Origin: Limosilactobacillus oris DSM 4864
GTDB lineage: Bacteria; Bacillota; Bacilli; Lactobacillales; Lactobacillaceae
Assembly (NCBI RefSeq): GCF_001434465.1
Contig: NZ_AZGE01000001.1
Span: 1 to 64,000 of the forward strand
DNA: 64,000 nt
Reading direction: 5' to 3'
Notes under the pieces: model-generated
What the model saw: the letters and a program-made list of their open reading frames with translations, nothing else
Told to the model about the DNA's origin: nothing
Database searches by the model: none
Position numbers and translations under genes: made by a program
In this document: piece by piece, positions 34,951 through 43,739 of the stretch
Numbering within the stretch: position 1 is the stretch's first letter
Layout of the letters: each line of letters opens with the position of its first letter

Positions 34951-37448
34951 TGGAAAGTGATGTGCACTCAGTCTTAATTATCGGTGCGGGGGCTAACGAT
35001 ATCCAGCATGGGGATGAGGTCGACGCGGCCACCTTTCAGGTAGCGACCGAGTTTAAGAAACTGGGAATTCACACAATCTTTATCGATGATAATCCCTTTT
35101 CGGTAAGCCTTGAAAGCCATGACGTCATTGACCATTCGTGTGTCGAAGCCCTAACCGTTGATAACCTAATGGCGGTTATCAACCGCTACAAGCCCCATGC
35201 AATTTTGCCAACCCTGGGTAACCGGCGGGCGTTTGAGCTGACCCAAAAGCTGATGGACAAGGGGGTTCTGCGGGAAAAGGGGATTCGGCTGCTCGGAATT
35301 CCAGAGGCGACGATTCACCAAATCAATAATCCGGTCTTGCTCAGCCGGACCCTCCATTCAATGGACGCCCCGATGAAGTCAATCGCAACCGTCAATAATT
35401 ACCAGGACGCCCTGCAGGAAGCTAACCGCCTTGGCTACCCAGTCATCATCCGGTCTGTCCTGCCGAAGAGCAGCAGTACCAGGCGAATTGTTCATGATCG
35501 GCGGGAACTAGTGACGGCCGTGCAAAGGTGTCTAAAACAGTCGCGGGCTGAGCAGGTCCTGGTCCAGCAAAGCCTGGCCGGGTATAAGGAAATTGAGGTC
35601 ATGGTTCAACGCGACCAGTCTGGGACGATGATGATGCTGGCAATGGTTGAGGACATGGACCCGATTGGGATTCACGCCGGGGACTCGATTGCTTTTAACC
35701 CGCCACAAACGCTGCTCGACCGGCAAATTCAAGATATGCGTGATACCGCCTTTGCAATTACCCGGAAACTGCGGATCGTTGGGGTTAACCACGTCCAGTT
35801 TGCCCTAAATCCCGCTAACGACCGTTTTTACGTTATTAAGAACAGTCCGTACTTTGACCGGATGACCTCCTTCGTTGCCCAGTCGACCGGCTACCCGATT
35901 GCGAAGGTCTGCGTGCAGCTGTATGCTGGGAAACTACTACGGGATATTGACCTCGGGACGGATTACATTCACCATGCGGCACTCGTAGAACCAACGATGG
36001 ACCATATTGCCGCCCGGGTTCCCCTGTGGGGCTTTCATGAACTTCCCGAAGCCGACCGTCAACTGGCGACCGAAAAGAAGTCGGTAGGAACGGCCTTTGG
36101 TGTAGGGCGGAGTCCGATTGAGGCGGTCTTTAAGGCCATTGAGGCGACCTACCGCAAGTCGACTGACGCCCGTCTGCATGAACAGGAAAAGCTATCTGAT
36201 GATGAGCTGGTAGTTAAGTTAGTTCACCCTGAAGCAGGGCGGCTGTTTACCCTGATTGAGGCAATGCGCCGGGGCTATTCGGTTGAGGAACTAACCGAAA
36301 TGACCAAGATTGATCCCTTTTACTTTGACCAGATTAACCGGATGCGGCTGCTGATTGAAGACGTGATTGAACACCGTCAGAAGGAGCCAATGCTGGCGGA
36401 GGCGAAGTATTATGGCCTGAGCAACCAGCTGATTGCCCACCTCTGGGAGACAACCCCTGGGCAGGTTTACCAAATGGCGGAAGACCACCAGCTGATGGCT
36501 AAGTACAAAGAAATTGAGCCGTCGGGGGGCGAATTTACTCAGCACACGCATAGCTTTTACGCTGCCTTTGAAGATGAAAACGAGGTTCGAAAGACTGCGC
36601 AACCTAGTGCGCTGGTTGTTGGCACCGGCGGCTTGCGGCTGGGTTTGAGCAATGCCGGGGACTACTTCGTGGCGATGATGATGCGGCAGCTACATGCGGA
36701 TGGCTTTCACACGATTGTCGTTAATTCCAACCCCAGTTCAGTTAACCTCAGCTATTCATTGGCCGATAAACGCTACCTGGAGCCGGCAACCGCGGAAAAC
36801 ATTCTTCAAATCGTTCGCATTGAACAGCCCCGTTTCCTCTTTGTCCCGGCTAGCTATACCGAACTCTTAAACGCGTTGGCGAAGAGTGAAATCAGCGGTC
36901 GGGTGGTCGTGATTCCAGATACCAGCCGCTCCCAGCTGACCTGTGCTGACCAGCGTCTTTTGGCCACCAATTTTCTCTATGATGGCAAGTATGCTTATCC
37001 GCTGGGCTCGACCAGCAATATCCACGCTGCTCATCCCGAATTGGGACCGACTGTGGTCCAATACCCGGCGGAAGTCGATGGTTCACTTAATCAGCAGTTG
37101 ACCGAACAGGGACTTGCCAACGTGCTAGAGGAGGACCATCCGGGACTGTACCAGGTGCTTTTTGAACAAGAGCCAGGAGGTAATTACGTTAAACGTGGAA
37201 TCCAGGAGATGCCGCTTCCGGAGTTGGCCTTTCTTTCCAAAGCGCTCCAGCTGGATTTAACGGGTATTTTTACCCGGATTGTGACTGGACAGGTGAATGA
37301 TGAACAAATCAACGCCTTTCTGAAGCGGGAAGCGACGATGGGCACTGCACTGTACCAGCCGAGCTTTCCTTTTAAGGCCCTGCACGTGGCCGATGGTGTA
37401 CCGACGGCAAACAAAGTTATTGGAGCCCAGCTCCACTTCCTAAAGTAA
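34950..37448 (+). CDS. CarB-like protein, shortened, active-site residues lost (pseudo-synthetase)
   Basis: An 832-residue homologue of the CPS large subunit (normal 1060). The first ATP-grasp half is present, but the glycine-rich loop is replaced (IIRSVLPKSSSTRRIV). The metal-binding motif is VIKNSPYFDR, with Lys297, Ser299 and Tyr301 in place of Glu, Asn and Arg. The helical linker is well conserved (MRRGYSVEELTEMTKIDPFY). In the second half only the pre-ATP-grasp domain is clear; most of the second ATP-grasp and the whole allosteric domain are missing. The frame is open, with AAAGGAGG before the ATG. It is unlikely to make carbamoyl phosphate; its role is unknown. Confidence 0.9.
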   Translation: MESDVHSVLIIGAGANDIQHGDEVDAATFQVATEFKKLGIHTIFIDDNPFSVSLESHDVIDHSCVEALTVDNLMAVINRYKPHAILPTLGNRRAFELTQKLMDKGVLREKGIRLLGIPEATIHQINNPVLLSRTLHSMDAPMKSIATVNNYQDALQEANRLGYPVIIRSVLPKSSSTRRIVHDRRELVTAVQRCLKQSRAEQVLVQQSLAGYKEIEVMVQRDQSGTMMMLAMVEDMDPIGIHAGDSIAFNPPQTLLDRQIQDMRDTAFAITRKLRIVGVNHVQFALNPANDRFYVIKNSPYFDRMTSFVAQSTGYPIAKVCVQLYAGKLLRDIDLGTDYIHHAALVEPTMDHIAARVPLWGFHELPEADRQLATEKKSVGTAFGVGRSPIEAVFKAIEATYRKSTDARLHEQEKLSDDELVVKLVHPEAGRLFTLIEAMRRGYSVEELTEMTKIDPFYFDQINRMRLLIEDVIEHRQKEPMLAEAKYYGLSNQLIAHLWETTPGQVYQMAEDHQLMAKYKEIEPSGGEFTQHTHSFYAAFEDENEVRKTAQPSALVVGTGGLRLGLSNAGDYFVAMMMRQLHADGFHTIVVNSNPSSVNLSYSLADKRYLEPATAENILQIVRIEQPRFLFVPASYTELLNALAKSEISGRVVVIPDTSRSQLTCADQRLLATNFLYDGKYAYPLGSTSNIHAAHPELGPTVVQYPAEVDGSLNQQLTEQGLANVLEEDHPGLYQVLFEQEPGGNYVKRGIQEMPLPELAFLSKALQLDLTGIFTRIVTGQVNDEQINAFLKREATMGTALYQPSFPFKALHVADGVPTANKVIGAQLHFLK

Positions 37449-37522
37449 GAGCGCAGTACAAGGCAGGCACTAAGTATGAGTTCTGCCGGCTTTCCCGTCA
37501 CCGCGCCGTTATTTCTATAATC

Positions 37523-37567
37523 AGGTCTTCAGTGCTTGGCCTTGCCAGGTACTGGGGACCTTTTTTG
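37523..37567 (+). terminator. Terminator after the CarA/CarB-like pair
   Basis: AGGTC and CAGTGCTTGGC pair with GCCAGGTACTG and GGACCT with small mismatches, followed by six T. The rest of 37449-37698 holds only this and the next promoter. Confidence 0.75.
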
Positions 37568-37637
37568 TACTACTAGGGCTAAAAGACTACGTCACCCAGT
37601 CAGCATTCAGCGATTTTATTTTCTGGGAAAGAGCGCG

Positions 37638-37653
37638 ATGAAAGCGCTATAAT
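37638..37653 (+). promoter_or_regulatory. cre-like site overlapping the -10 of the oleate hydratase gene
   Basis: ATGAAAGCGCTATAA matches 14 of 15 positions of WTGNAANCGNWWNCA and overlaps TATAAT at 37648-37653. CcpA binding here would block RNA polymerase. The -35 is weak. Confidence 0.5.
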
Positions 37654-37698
37654 ATATAGTATAAGAGTTGGTGCTTGTTACAGGAAGGAGACATTCTT

Positions 37699-39471
37699 AT
37701 GTATTATTCTAACGGAAACTACGAAGCCTTTGCTCGACCACGTAAACCAGCTGGCGTAGATAACAAGCATGCCTATATCGTTGGCGCCGGTCTTGCCGGG
37801 TTATCCGCAGCCGTCTTTTTGATTCGGGATGCCCAGATGCCGGGAAAAAACATTCACATCTTCGAAGAGCTCCCGGTTGCCGGGGGTTCATTGGATGGTC
37901 AAGACCGCCCAGACGTTGGCTTTGTAACCCGCGGCGGGCGTGAAATGGAAAACCATTTTGAATGTATGTGGGACATGTACCGGTCAATTCCTTCACTGGA
38001 AGTGCCAGGCGCATCCTACCTCGACGAATACTACTGGTTGGATAAGGATGATCCAAATAGTTCCAACTGCCGGTTAACCTACAAGCGGGGAAATGAGGTG
38101 CCAACGGACGGGAAGTACCTTCTTGGCAAGTCTACCAAGGAGCTCATGAAGTTAATCCTTACTCCCGAAGATCAGCTGGGGAACCAGACAATTGGCGACT
38201 ACTTCTCTGACGAATTCTTTGAAAGCAACTTCTGGATTTACTGGTCAACCATGTTTGCCTTTGAAAAGTGGCACTCATTGGCGGAGATGCGCCGGTACGC
38301 GATGCGCTTTATCCACCATATCGATGGCTTGCCTGATTTCACCGCCCTCAAGTTTAATAAGTATAACCAATACGAATCAATGACGAAGCCGCTCCTTGCT
38401 TACCTTAAAGATCACGACGTCAACTTTGAATATGATAGCCAAGTTCAAAATGTCCTTGTCGACACCAAAAATGGGGAGAAACACGCTCGGAAGATTGTTC
38501 TAAAGCAAAGGGGCGCAGATAAAACGATCGCGCTCACTGATGACGACCTTGTCTTTGTTACTAATGGGTCAATTACGGAAAGTTCTAATTATGGCAGTCA
38601 CCGTCAAGTTGCGCAACCTACGCGGGCCCTCGGTGGTAGCTGGAAGCTATGGGAAAACATTGCAAAGCAGTCACCGGCATTTGGTCACCCCGATGTTTTC
38701 TGCAAGAATATCCCCAACCGCAGCTGGTTTATTTCCGCCACCGCAACCGTGAAGAACCCTCAAGTCGAACCCTACATTGAACGGCTCACCAAACGGGACC
38801 TCCACGATGGAAAGGTTAATACCGGTGGAATAATTACGGTAACGGACTCTAATTGGATGATGAGCTGGACAATTCACCGGCAACCTCACTTTAAGAGCCA
38901 AAAGGAAAACGAAACGATTGTCTGGATTTACGGCCTATACTCAGATACCGAGGGGAACTACATTAAAAAGCGGATTGTTGACTGCACCGGGGAAGAAATT
39001 ACTAAGGAATGGCTCTACCACCTTGGTGTACCGGAAGCGTTAATTGATGACCTGGCAAAGGAAGAGTCAATTAATACCGTTCCGGTTTACATGCCATTTG
39101 TTACCAGCTACTTCATGCCCCGGGTTAAGGGTGACCGTCCCGCGGTCGTTCCTGAAGGTTCTGCCAACCTTGCCTTTATCGGCAACTTCGCCGAATCGCC
39201 GACCCGTGATACGGTCTTTACAACCGAATACTCTGTCCGGACGGCAATGGAAGCCGTATACTCGCTCTTAAATGTTGACCGGGGAGTACCCGAAGTCTTC
39301 AACTCCATTTACGATATCCGTGAGCTAATGCGGGCAATGTACTACATGAACGATAAGAAGCCCCTTGAAGACATTGACTTACCAATTCCAAAGATGATCA
39401 AAAAGCCGCTATTGAATAAAATCAAGAAAAAATGGATTGGCGAATTGATGGAAGACCAGCACTTACTATAA
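37699..39471 (+). CDS. ohyA: Oleate hydratase (FAD-dependent)
   Basis: A 590-residue myosin-cross-reactive-antigen family enzyme that adds water to cis-9 double bonds, giving 10-hydroxy fatty acids. The FAD fold is IVGAGLAGLSAAVFLIRDAQ near residue 32. VAGGSLDG and FVTRGGREMENHFECMWDM, with the catalytic Glu region, follow. The FAD-binding C-terminal part has IGNFAESPTRDTVFTTEYSVRTAMEAVY. ATG 37699 is eight bases after AAGGAG. It is monocistronic with a following terminator. The role is probably detoxifying unsaturated fatty acids. Confidence 0.96.
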   Translation: MYYSNGNYEAFARPRKPAGVDNKHAYIVGAGLAGLSAAVFLIRDAQMPGKNIHIFEELPVAGGSLDGQDRPDVGFVTRGGREMENHFECMWDMYRSIPSLEVPGASYLDEYYWLDKDDPNSSNCRLTYKRGNEVPTDGKYLLGKSTKELMKLILTPEDQLGNQTIGDYFSDEFFESNFWIYWSTMFAFEKWHSLAEMRRYAMRFIHHIDGLPDFTALKFNKYNQYESMTKPLLAYLKDHDVNFEYDSQVQNVLVDTKNGEKHARKIVLKQRGADKTIALTDDDLVFVTNGSITESSNYGSHRQVAQPTRALGGSWKLWENIAKQSPAFGHPDVFCKNIPNRSWFISATATVKNPQVEPYIERLTKRDLHDGKVNTGGIITVTDSNWMMSWTIHRQPHFKSQKENETIVWIYGLYSDTEGNYIKKRIVDCTGEEITKEWLYHLGVPEALIDDLAKEESINTVPVYMPFVTSYFMPRVKGDRPAVVPEGSANLAFIGNFAESPTRDTVFTTEYSVRTAMEAVYSLLNVDRGVPEVFNSIYDIRELMRAMYYMNDKKPLEDIDLPIPKMIKKPLLNKIKKKWIGELMEDQHLL

Positions 39472-39474
39472 TTA

Positions 39475-39517
39475 AACAAGGCCCTTGGAACGGAAAATAG
39501 TTTCAGGGGCCTGTTTG
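39475..39517 (+). terminator. Oleate hydratase terminator
   Basis: AACAAGGCCCTTGGAAC pairs with GTTTCAGGGGCCTGTT with few mismatches around a short A-rich loop. Confidence 0.75.
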
Positions 39518-39604
39518 GTCCGCGCATTTTGTGGGGAAGTGCTATACTAGAAGCTGAAAGCGGTTACTGAAATAGTAATTAAGTTAAAGGAGCGCGCGAT
39601 TGCG

Positions 39605-39682
39605 ATGGAAAGTTTACTGTTGATTTCGTCATTTGTACTAGAAACAGCCTTATTGTTAGTGGTTAAGCGGGTTTACTCCTAG
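39605..39682 (+). CDS. Tiny hydrophobic membrane peptide, 25 aa
   Basis: A 25-codon ORF reading MESLLLISSFVLETALLLVV and then KRVYS: one membrane helix followed by a basic end. AAAGGAG lies about eleven bases before the ATG, and a strong terminator follows at 39702. A TATACT at 39543-39548 could be its -10. I see no family match. Its size, charge pattern and private terminator suggest either a small membrane regulator or a type I toxin-like peptide. It is one of two such ORFs in the window. Confidence 0.4.
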   Translation: MESLLLISSFVLETALLLVVKRVYS

Positions 39683-39701
39683 CTCAGCTGATGATGAGGA
39701 C

Positions 39702-39739
39702 AGGCACCAGCCGGAATGTTCACCGGCTGGTGCCTTTTT
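39702..39739 (+). terminator. Terminator after the 25-aa ORF
   Basis: AGGCACCAGCCGG pairs with CCGGCTGGTGCCT around an eight-base loop, followed by TTTTT. Confidence 0.88.
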
Positions 39740-39808
39740 ATAATGGAGTCGGCTTAGAAGATATTATTTACTTTAACTAAAATTAAAACAAAAAAACTAA
39801 AATAAAAA

Positions 39809-39835
39809 CCAGCAAACAAATAATTGCTCACTGGT
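39809..39835 (-). terminator. rqcH terminator
   Basis: On the minus strand CCAG and AGCAA pair with TTGCT and CTGG, followed by TTTTTATTTT. Confidence 0.6.
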
Positions 39836-39841
39836 TGAATT

Positions 39842-41521
39842 CTAATTATTCAGTTTCTTCGGTGTAACCCGCAATGTCTTCTGGCCCGTGAAAGTAACGA
39901 AACCGGGCTTAGCACCATTGGGTTTCCGTAGTCGCTTGACGGGAAGGTAGTCGACTGGGACGTTATCCGAATCCCGTCCCTTAGAGAAGTAGGCGGCGAG
40001 CTGGGCCGCTTCTAAAATCGTCTCGTCACTCGGGTTAGTATCCCGAATGACCACGTGGGACCCCGGAATATCCTTGACATGGAGCCAGATTTCGTTCTTG
40101 TTGGCAGTCTTAAAACTCAAGCGGTCGTTTTGCAGGTTGTTTTTTCCAACCAGGACGGTAGTGCCGTCACTGGTGTGGAACTGCTCTGGCTTGCTAGCAC
40201 GAACCTTGCGTTGCTTTTTACCCTTGTGCTTTCGCTTAATGTAACCCTCTTCTTGCAATTCCAGGCGGATTTCCTGAATATCTGCCGGGGAGGCGAGTTC
40301 AATTTGGTTTTGAATATTTTCAAAGTAGTCGATTTCAGCATTAGCCAGTTTGAGCTGTTCATTAACGTGGGCGACTGATGCCTTGAGCTTGTCATATTTC
40401 GTGAAATATTTTTGGGCGTTTCGCGACGGGGACAGCTCAGGTGACAGACTAATTTTTAGCGGCTTGTTGTCATCGTAGAAGTTAGGCAGGGTAATTGAAT
40501 CCATCCCCGGCTTTAGTTTGCCCAGATAGGTGGTCAGAATTTCGCCCCTAATCCGGTACTGATCGGCCTTGCTAGCATCGTCAAGTTCTTTATTTAACTT
40601 CTTGACCTTCCGCCGGTCCTTTTTCAACTCGTTTTTAATCACCTTGATGACTTGTCCAGCCAGTTCCTTAGAACGGTCCTGTTGGGCCTTTTGCTGGTAA
40701 TAATTATCAAGCAAGGCAGAGAGGGTAGCAAAAGACTGGAGCTCATCTGCCGCCGCATTTAACGGTGGGAAAGCCATGAAATCCTTCTTCCGGCCGTCAA
40801 TAATCACGGGCTCGGGCTGGTCAAAGTGATGGATGAACTGCTGGTAAGTTGTCGGTAGGTGGTCACTGGCAATCAGTCGGTCTGCAAGGTCACGGGCAGT
40901 ATCACGGCCTAGCCCCTCGTAGCGGGCTTGCAGTTGTTTGGCTAGTTCTTGAGGATCCGGATATTGGCGAACAAGGTCGCTATAAATTTGGTTCGGCAGG
41001 TAAGGGTTAGCCTTATCCTGCTTCGGCGGCATCACAAAGGTCGCTCCTGGGAGGAGGAGACGGACCCTGTTTTGGTCGGAACCCACGTGCTTAATGGTGT
41101 CAATAATTTTGCCCGTTTTTTCATTAACCAGTGAGATGTTACTGTGACGGGCCATGATTTCACTGACTAGAACCAGGCGCTGGCTGTCGCCGAGTTCATC
41201 CCGGGTGTTAAAAGTCAACCGGATGATTCGGTCGTTGCCCACCTGGTCAATTCCTTCTAGGATTGCCCCGTCAAGGTACTTCCGCATGGTCATGGTAAAG
41301 TTGGTTGGGACAGCGGGATTGGTGAAGGGCACTTCGGTAATCTGGACCCGGGGATAGGTTGGGTTGGCCGAAAGCAAAAGGGCGTAGTTATGACGCTGGG
41401 CGCGAATTGTGATGATCAGTTCGGCCGGGTAGGGTTGACTGATCCGGGCGACGCGGCCCGTCTTCAAGGTAGAATTTAATTCATGCACGATGGCATGGGT
41501 GAAAAAGCCGTCAAAGGACAT
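39842..41521 (-). CDS. rqcH: RqcH (NFACT/Rqc2 homologue, fibronectin-binding FbpA family)
   Basis: A 559-residue ribosome quality-control protein. NFACT-N has MSFDGFFTHAIVHELNSTL at the start and RDELGDSQRLVLVSEIMARHSNI, the conserved RNA-contact region. Helix-hairpin-helix and a long coiled coil occupy about residues 280-430. The NFACT-R domain has TVLVGKNNLQNDRLSFKTA and EIWLHVKDIPGSHVVIRD near the end. It adds alanine tails to stalled nascent chains on 50S subunits. The old FbpA name reflects fibronectin binding. It is a single gene with its own terminator. Confidence 0.94.
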   Translation of the reverse strand: MSFDGFFTHAIVHELNSTLKTGRVARISQPYPAELIITIRAQRHNYALLLSANPTYPRVQITEVPFTNPAVPTNFTMTMRKYLDGAILEGIDQVGNDRIIRLTFNTRDELGDSQRLVLVSEIMARHSNISLVNEKTGKIIDTIKHVGSDQNRVRLLLPGATFVMPPKQDKANPYLPNQIYSDLVRQYPDPQELAKQLQARYEGLGRDTARDLADRLIASDHLPTTYQQFIHHFDQPEPVIIDGRKKDFMAFPPLNAAADELQSFATLSALLDNYYQQKAQQDRSKELAGQVIKVIKNELKKDRRKVKKLNKELDDASKADQYRIRGEILTTYLGKLKPGMDSITLPNFYDDNKPLKISLSPELSPSRNAQKYFTKYDKLKASVAHVNEQLKLANAEIDYFENIQNQIELASPADIQEIRLELQEEGYIKRKHKGKKQRKVRASKPEQFHTSDGTTVLVGKNNLQNDRLSFKTANKNEIWLHVKDIPGSHVVIRDTNPSDETILEAAQLAAYFSKGRDSDNVPVDYLPVKRLRKPNGAKPGFVTFTGQKTLRVTPKKLNN

Positions 41522-41724
41522 GGTGATTACTCCTTTTTGTTTTATTCGAACAAGTTAAATGCGGTTATTATTATAACGTTTTTCGCAAAAAAGACACAAG
41601 CTAGAAGGTTTATCAGCTAGAAGAATTGTTTGGTTTATCGGCGTTCATGTGGTATGCTTCTTATATTATTGATATTTAATTTTTGCAATTATTCAAAGTT
41701 TATAACGACTTGGAGGAAGAGAAG

Positions 41725-42600
41725 ATGAAAATCGCTGTTGTGACTGACAGCACCGCCAACATCACTCCTGAAGAGGCGGCGAAGAATAATATTCACGTAG
41801 TGCCCATTCCATTCTCAATCGATGGGCAAAATTTCCGTGAAGGGGTCGACATTTCAACCGATGACTTCTACCAAATGCTGAAATCATCTAGTTCATTCCC
41901 CAGCACGTCTCAACCATCAATTGGTGAAATGATGGAATTGTACCAGCAACTAGCCGCAGACGGCTACGATACCGCCATCAGCATCTTTTTGACAGGCTCA
42001 ATTTCTGGTTTCTTGAACAACGTTGCTCAGATTGCAGAAGAAATGGCCGATACGATTAAGGTAATCCCATTTGACTGTCATATCACCTCGGAGCCGATGC
42101 ACTACATCGTCTTAGAAGCGGCAAAGCTGGTTAAAGAATACGATAATCCTGACGAAATTACCAGCCGGCTCCGCACGTTGAGTGATACGGTTGGTGACCT
42201 CTTCGTGGTTGATGACTTGCAAAACCTGGTGCGCGGTGGTCGGCTATCGAATGCTTCGGCCTTTGTTGGCTCGATTCTAAAGATTAAGCCGCTCCTGTCA
42301 TTCGACAACCCTAACCACTCAATCGAAGCCTTTGAAAAGGTGCGGTCGATGAAGAAGGCTAAGCTCCGTTGTGAGGAGATTTTTAATGACAAGATTGCTG
42401 ACGTCGACTACCCGGTTCGTGGAATGGTTATCCATGCCAACGCGGAAGAGGCGGGGCAAAAGTGGCTGGATAAGCTCCAGGCGGATCACCCTGAAATTGA
42501 CTTTAGCCTGGGCTACTTTGGTCCGGTTATCGGGACCCACCTGGGACAAGGAGCTTTGGCGTTAGCATGGCTGCAAGACACGTCAAAGAAGCCGCTCTAA
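41725..42600 (+). CDS. DegV-family fatty-acid-binding protein
   Basis: A 291-residue DegV protein: MKIAVVTDSTANITPEEA at the start, VVPIPFSIDGQNFREGVDI, then SSFPSTSQPSIGEM and the lipid-contact regions ISIFLTGSISG and LFVVDDLQNLVRGGRLSNASAFVGS. Family members bind fatty acids and act as FakB for the FakA kinase. ATG 41725 follows GGAGGAAGAG. Its stop overlaps the next start by one base. Confidence 0.93.
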   Translation: MKIAVVTDSTANITPEEAAKNNIHVVPIPFSIDGQNFREGVDISTDDFYQMLKSSSSFPSTSQPSIGEMMELYQQLAADGYDTAISIFLTGSISGFLNNVAQIAEEMADTIKVIPFDCHITSEPMHYIVLEAAKLVKEYDNPDEITSRLRTLSDTVGDLFVVDDLQNLVRGGRLSNASAFVGSILKIKPLLSFDNPNHSIEAFEKVRSMKKAKLRCEEIFNDKIADVDYPVRGMVIHANAEEAGQKWLDKLQADHPEIDFSLGYFGPVIGTHLGQGALALAWLQDTSKKPL

Positions 42601-43220
42601 TGAAGATGAAGAAACAGCTAAAAACCGCGGGAATTATCATTCTCGCGGTTGTATTAATGTTATTGCTGGGTGTCAACAGTTGGCGGATTAGCGCGCCGAC
42701 CGCCGTCCTGGTTGCGCCGCTTGCTGGCCTGGTAGCAGTGTCGATGACAATTGGCCTGGGAACTGTCAGCGGCGTTGCCACCGCACTGGTTGGTGGCCTG
42801 GGACTGCTTTTACTGGCGAGCGCGGATTGGCCCCTCGTCCTTAATTTCCTTGTGCTGGCCCTTCTTGTCGGTTGGCTGATTGGCTGGCGCATTCCCCTTG
42901 GTCAACGGGTAACCCAGCAACAGCTGATTTGGTTGGGGATTGTCGCTGGTATCAGTGAATTTATCCTTAATCTGGTTCAAGCGGCTCTGGTTGGGGCACT
43001 GACGGGTGCAGGCTGGTTGATTTTTATCCGCCTGGCCCTGCTTCCCAGTGTACTAACGGCGCTCCTGTATGCCGTTTTGGTGGGCCCCCTGGCAATGTTC
43101 TGGCGCTGGCTTGGCCGACAGGTCCTGCCGCCGGAAGAGCAGGAAGGCGATTCCGAAAATTCGCCACAGGGCTCGGTGGAAATTGACCTTAGTAACAAAG
43201 ATAAACATAAGCAGAAGTGA
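42600..43220 (+). CDS. Integral membrane protein of unknown function
   Basis: A 206-residue protein with five or six hydrophobic helices (residues about 8-25, 28-50, 55-72, 75-93, 105-130, 150-175) and an acidic then Lys-rich cytosolic tail after [13 protein letters not shown] do not recognise the family; the layout resembles small ECF-type substrate components, but no signature is present. The ATG overlaps the degV stop (TAATG), and a DUF441 gene follows in 10 bases, so the three form one operon. Confidence 0.65.
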   Translation: MKMKKQLKTAGIIILAVVLMLLLGVNSWRISAPTAVLVAPLAGLVAVSMTIGLGTVSGVATALVGGLGLLLLASADWPLVLNFLVLALLVGWLIGWRIPLGQRVTQQQLIWLGIVAGISEFILNLVQAALVGALTGAGWLIFIRLALLPSVLTALLYAVLVGPLAMFWRWLGRQVLPPEEQEGDSENSPQGSVEIDLSNKDKHKQK

Positions 43221-43230
43221 GGACGTAACA

Positions 43231-43686
43231 ATGGAAAGTTGGTTGTTTTTAGCGCTGGTACTGGCAATTGCGGTTTTTGGCAAAAATACCTCATTGATTA
43301 TCGCCAGTATCGTTGTGATGGTGCTTAAACTCCTGCCGATGACGACCAAGTGGCTACCGATTATCCAGAATAAGGGGATCAATTGGGGAGTAACGGTGAT
43401 TTCCGTTGCCATCTTGATCCCGATTGCGACGGGACAAATTACCTTTAATGACCTGTGGAAGGCCTTTCGGACGCCGGCAGGCTGGATTGCGATTGCGGCC
43501 GGGATTGCCGTAGCCATTTTATCTAAGTACGGGGTCAATCAGCTGGCCGCCGTTCCCCAGGTGACCGTTGCTCTGGTCCTCGGAACGATCATTGGTGTGG
43601 TAGTTTTCAAGGGTGTGGCCGCGGGGCCGGTCATCGCAAGTGGAATGACCTATTGTATCGTGACCCTGCTTAATTTACACTTTTAA
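43231..43686 (+). CDS. DUF441-family membrane protein
   Basis: A 151-residue protein with four hydrophobic helices. The sequence [19 protein letters not shown], followed by [21 protein letters not shown] and [20 protein letters not shown], matches the DUF441/YtwI family. The function is unknown. GAGGACG precedes ATG 43231. The longer frame upstream lies inside the previous gene. It is last in the degV operon, before a strong terminator. Confidence 0.82.
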   Translation: MESWLFLALVLAIAVFGKNTSLIIASIVVMVLKLLPMTTKWLPIIQNKGINWGVTVISVAILIPIATGQITFNDLWKAFRTPAGWIAIAAGIAVAILSKYGVNQLAAVPQVTVALVLGTIIGVVVFKGVAAGPVIASGMTYCIVTLLNLHF

Positions 43687-43687
43687 C

Positions 43688-43738
43688 AAAAAAGAGCATG
43701 ACAGAGGTGTTCAAGTTACTTCTGTCATGCTCCTTTTT
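43688..43738. terminator. Bidirectional terminator
   Basis: AAAAAGAGCATGACAGA pairs with TCTGTCATGCTCCTTTTT, serving the DUF441 gene and the convergent HD-domain gene. Confidence 0.9.
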
Positions 43739-43739
43739 G

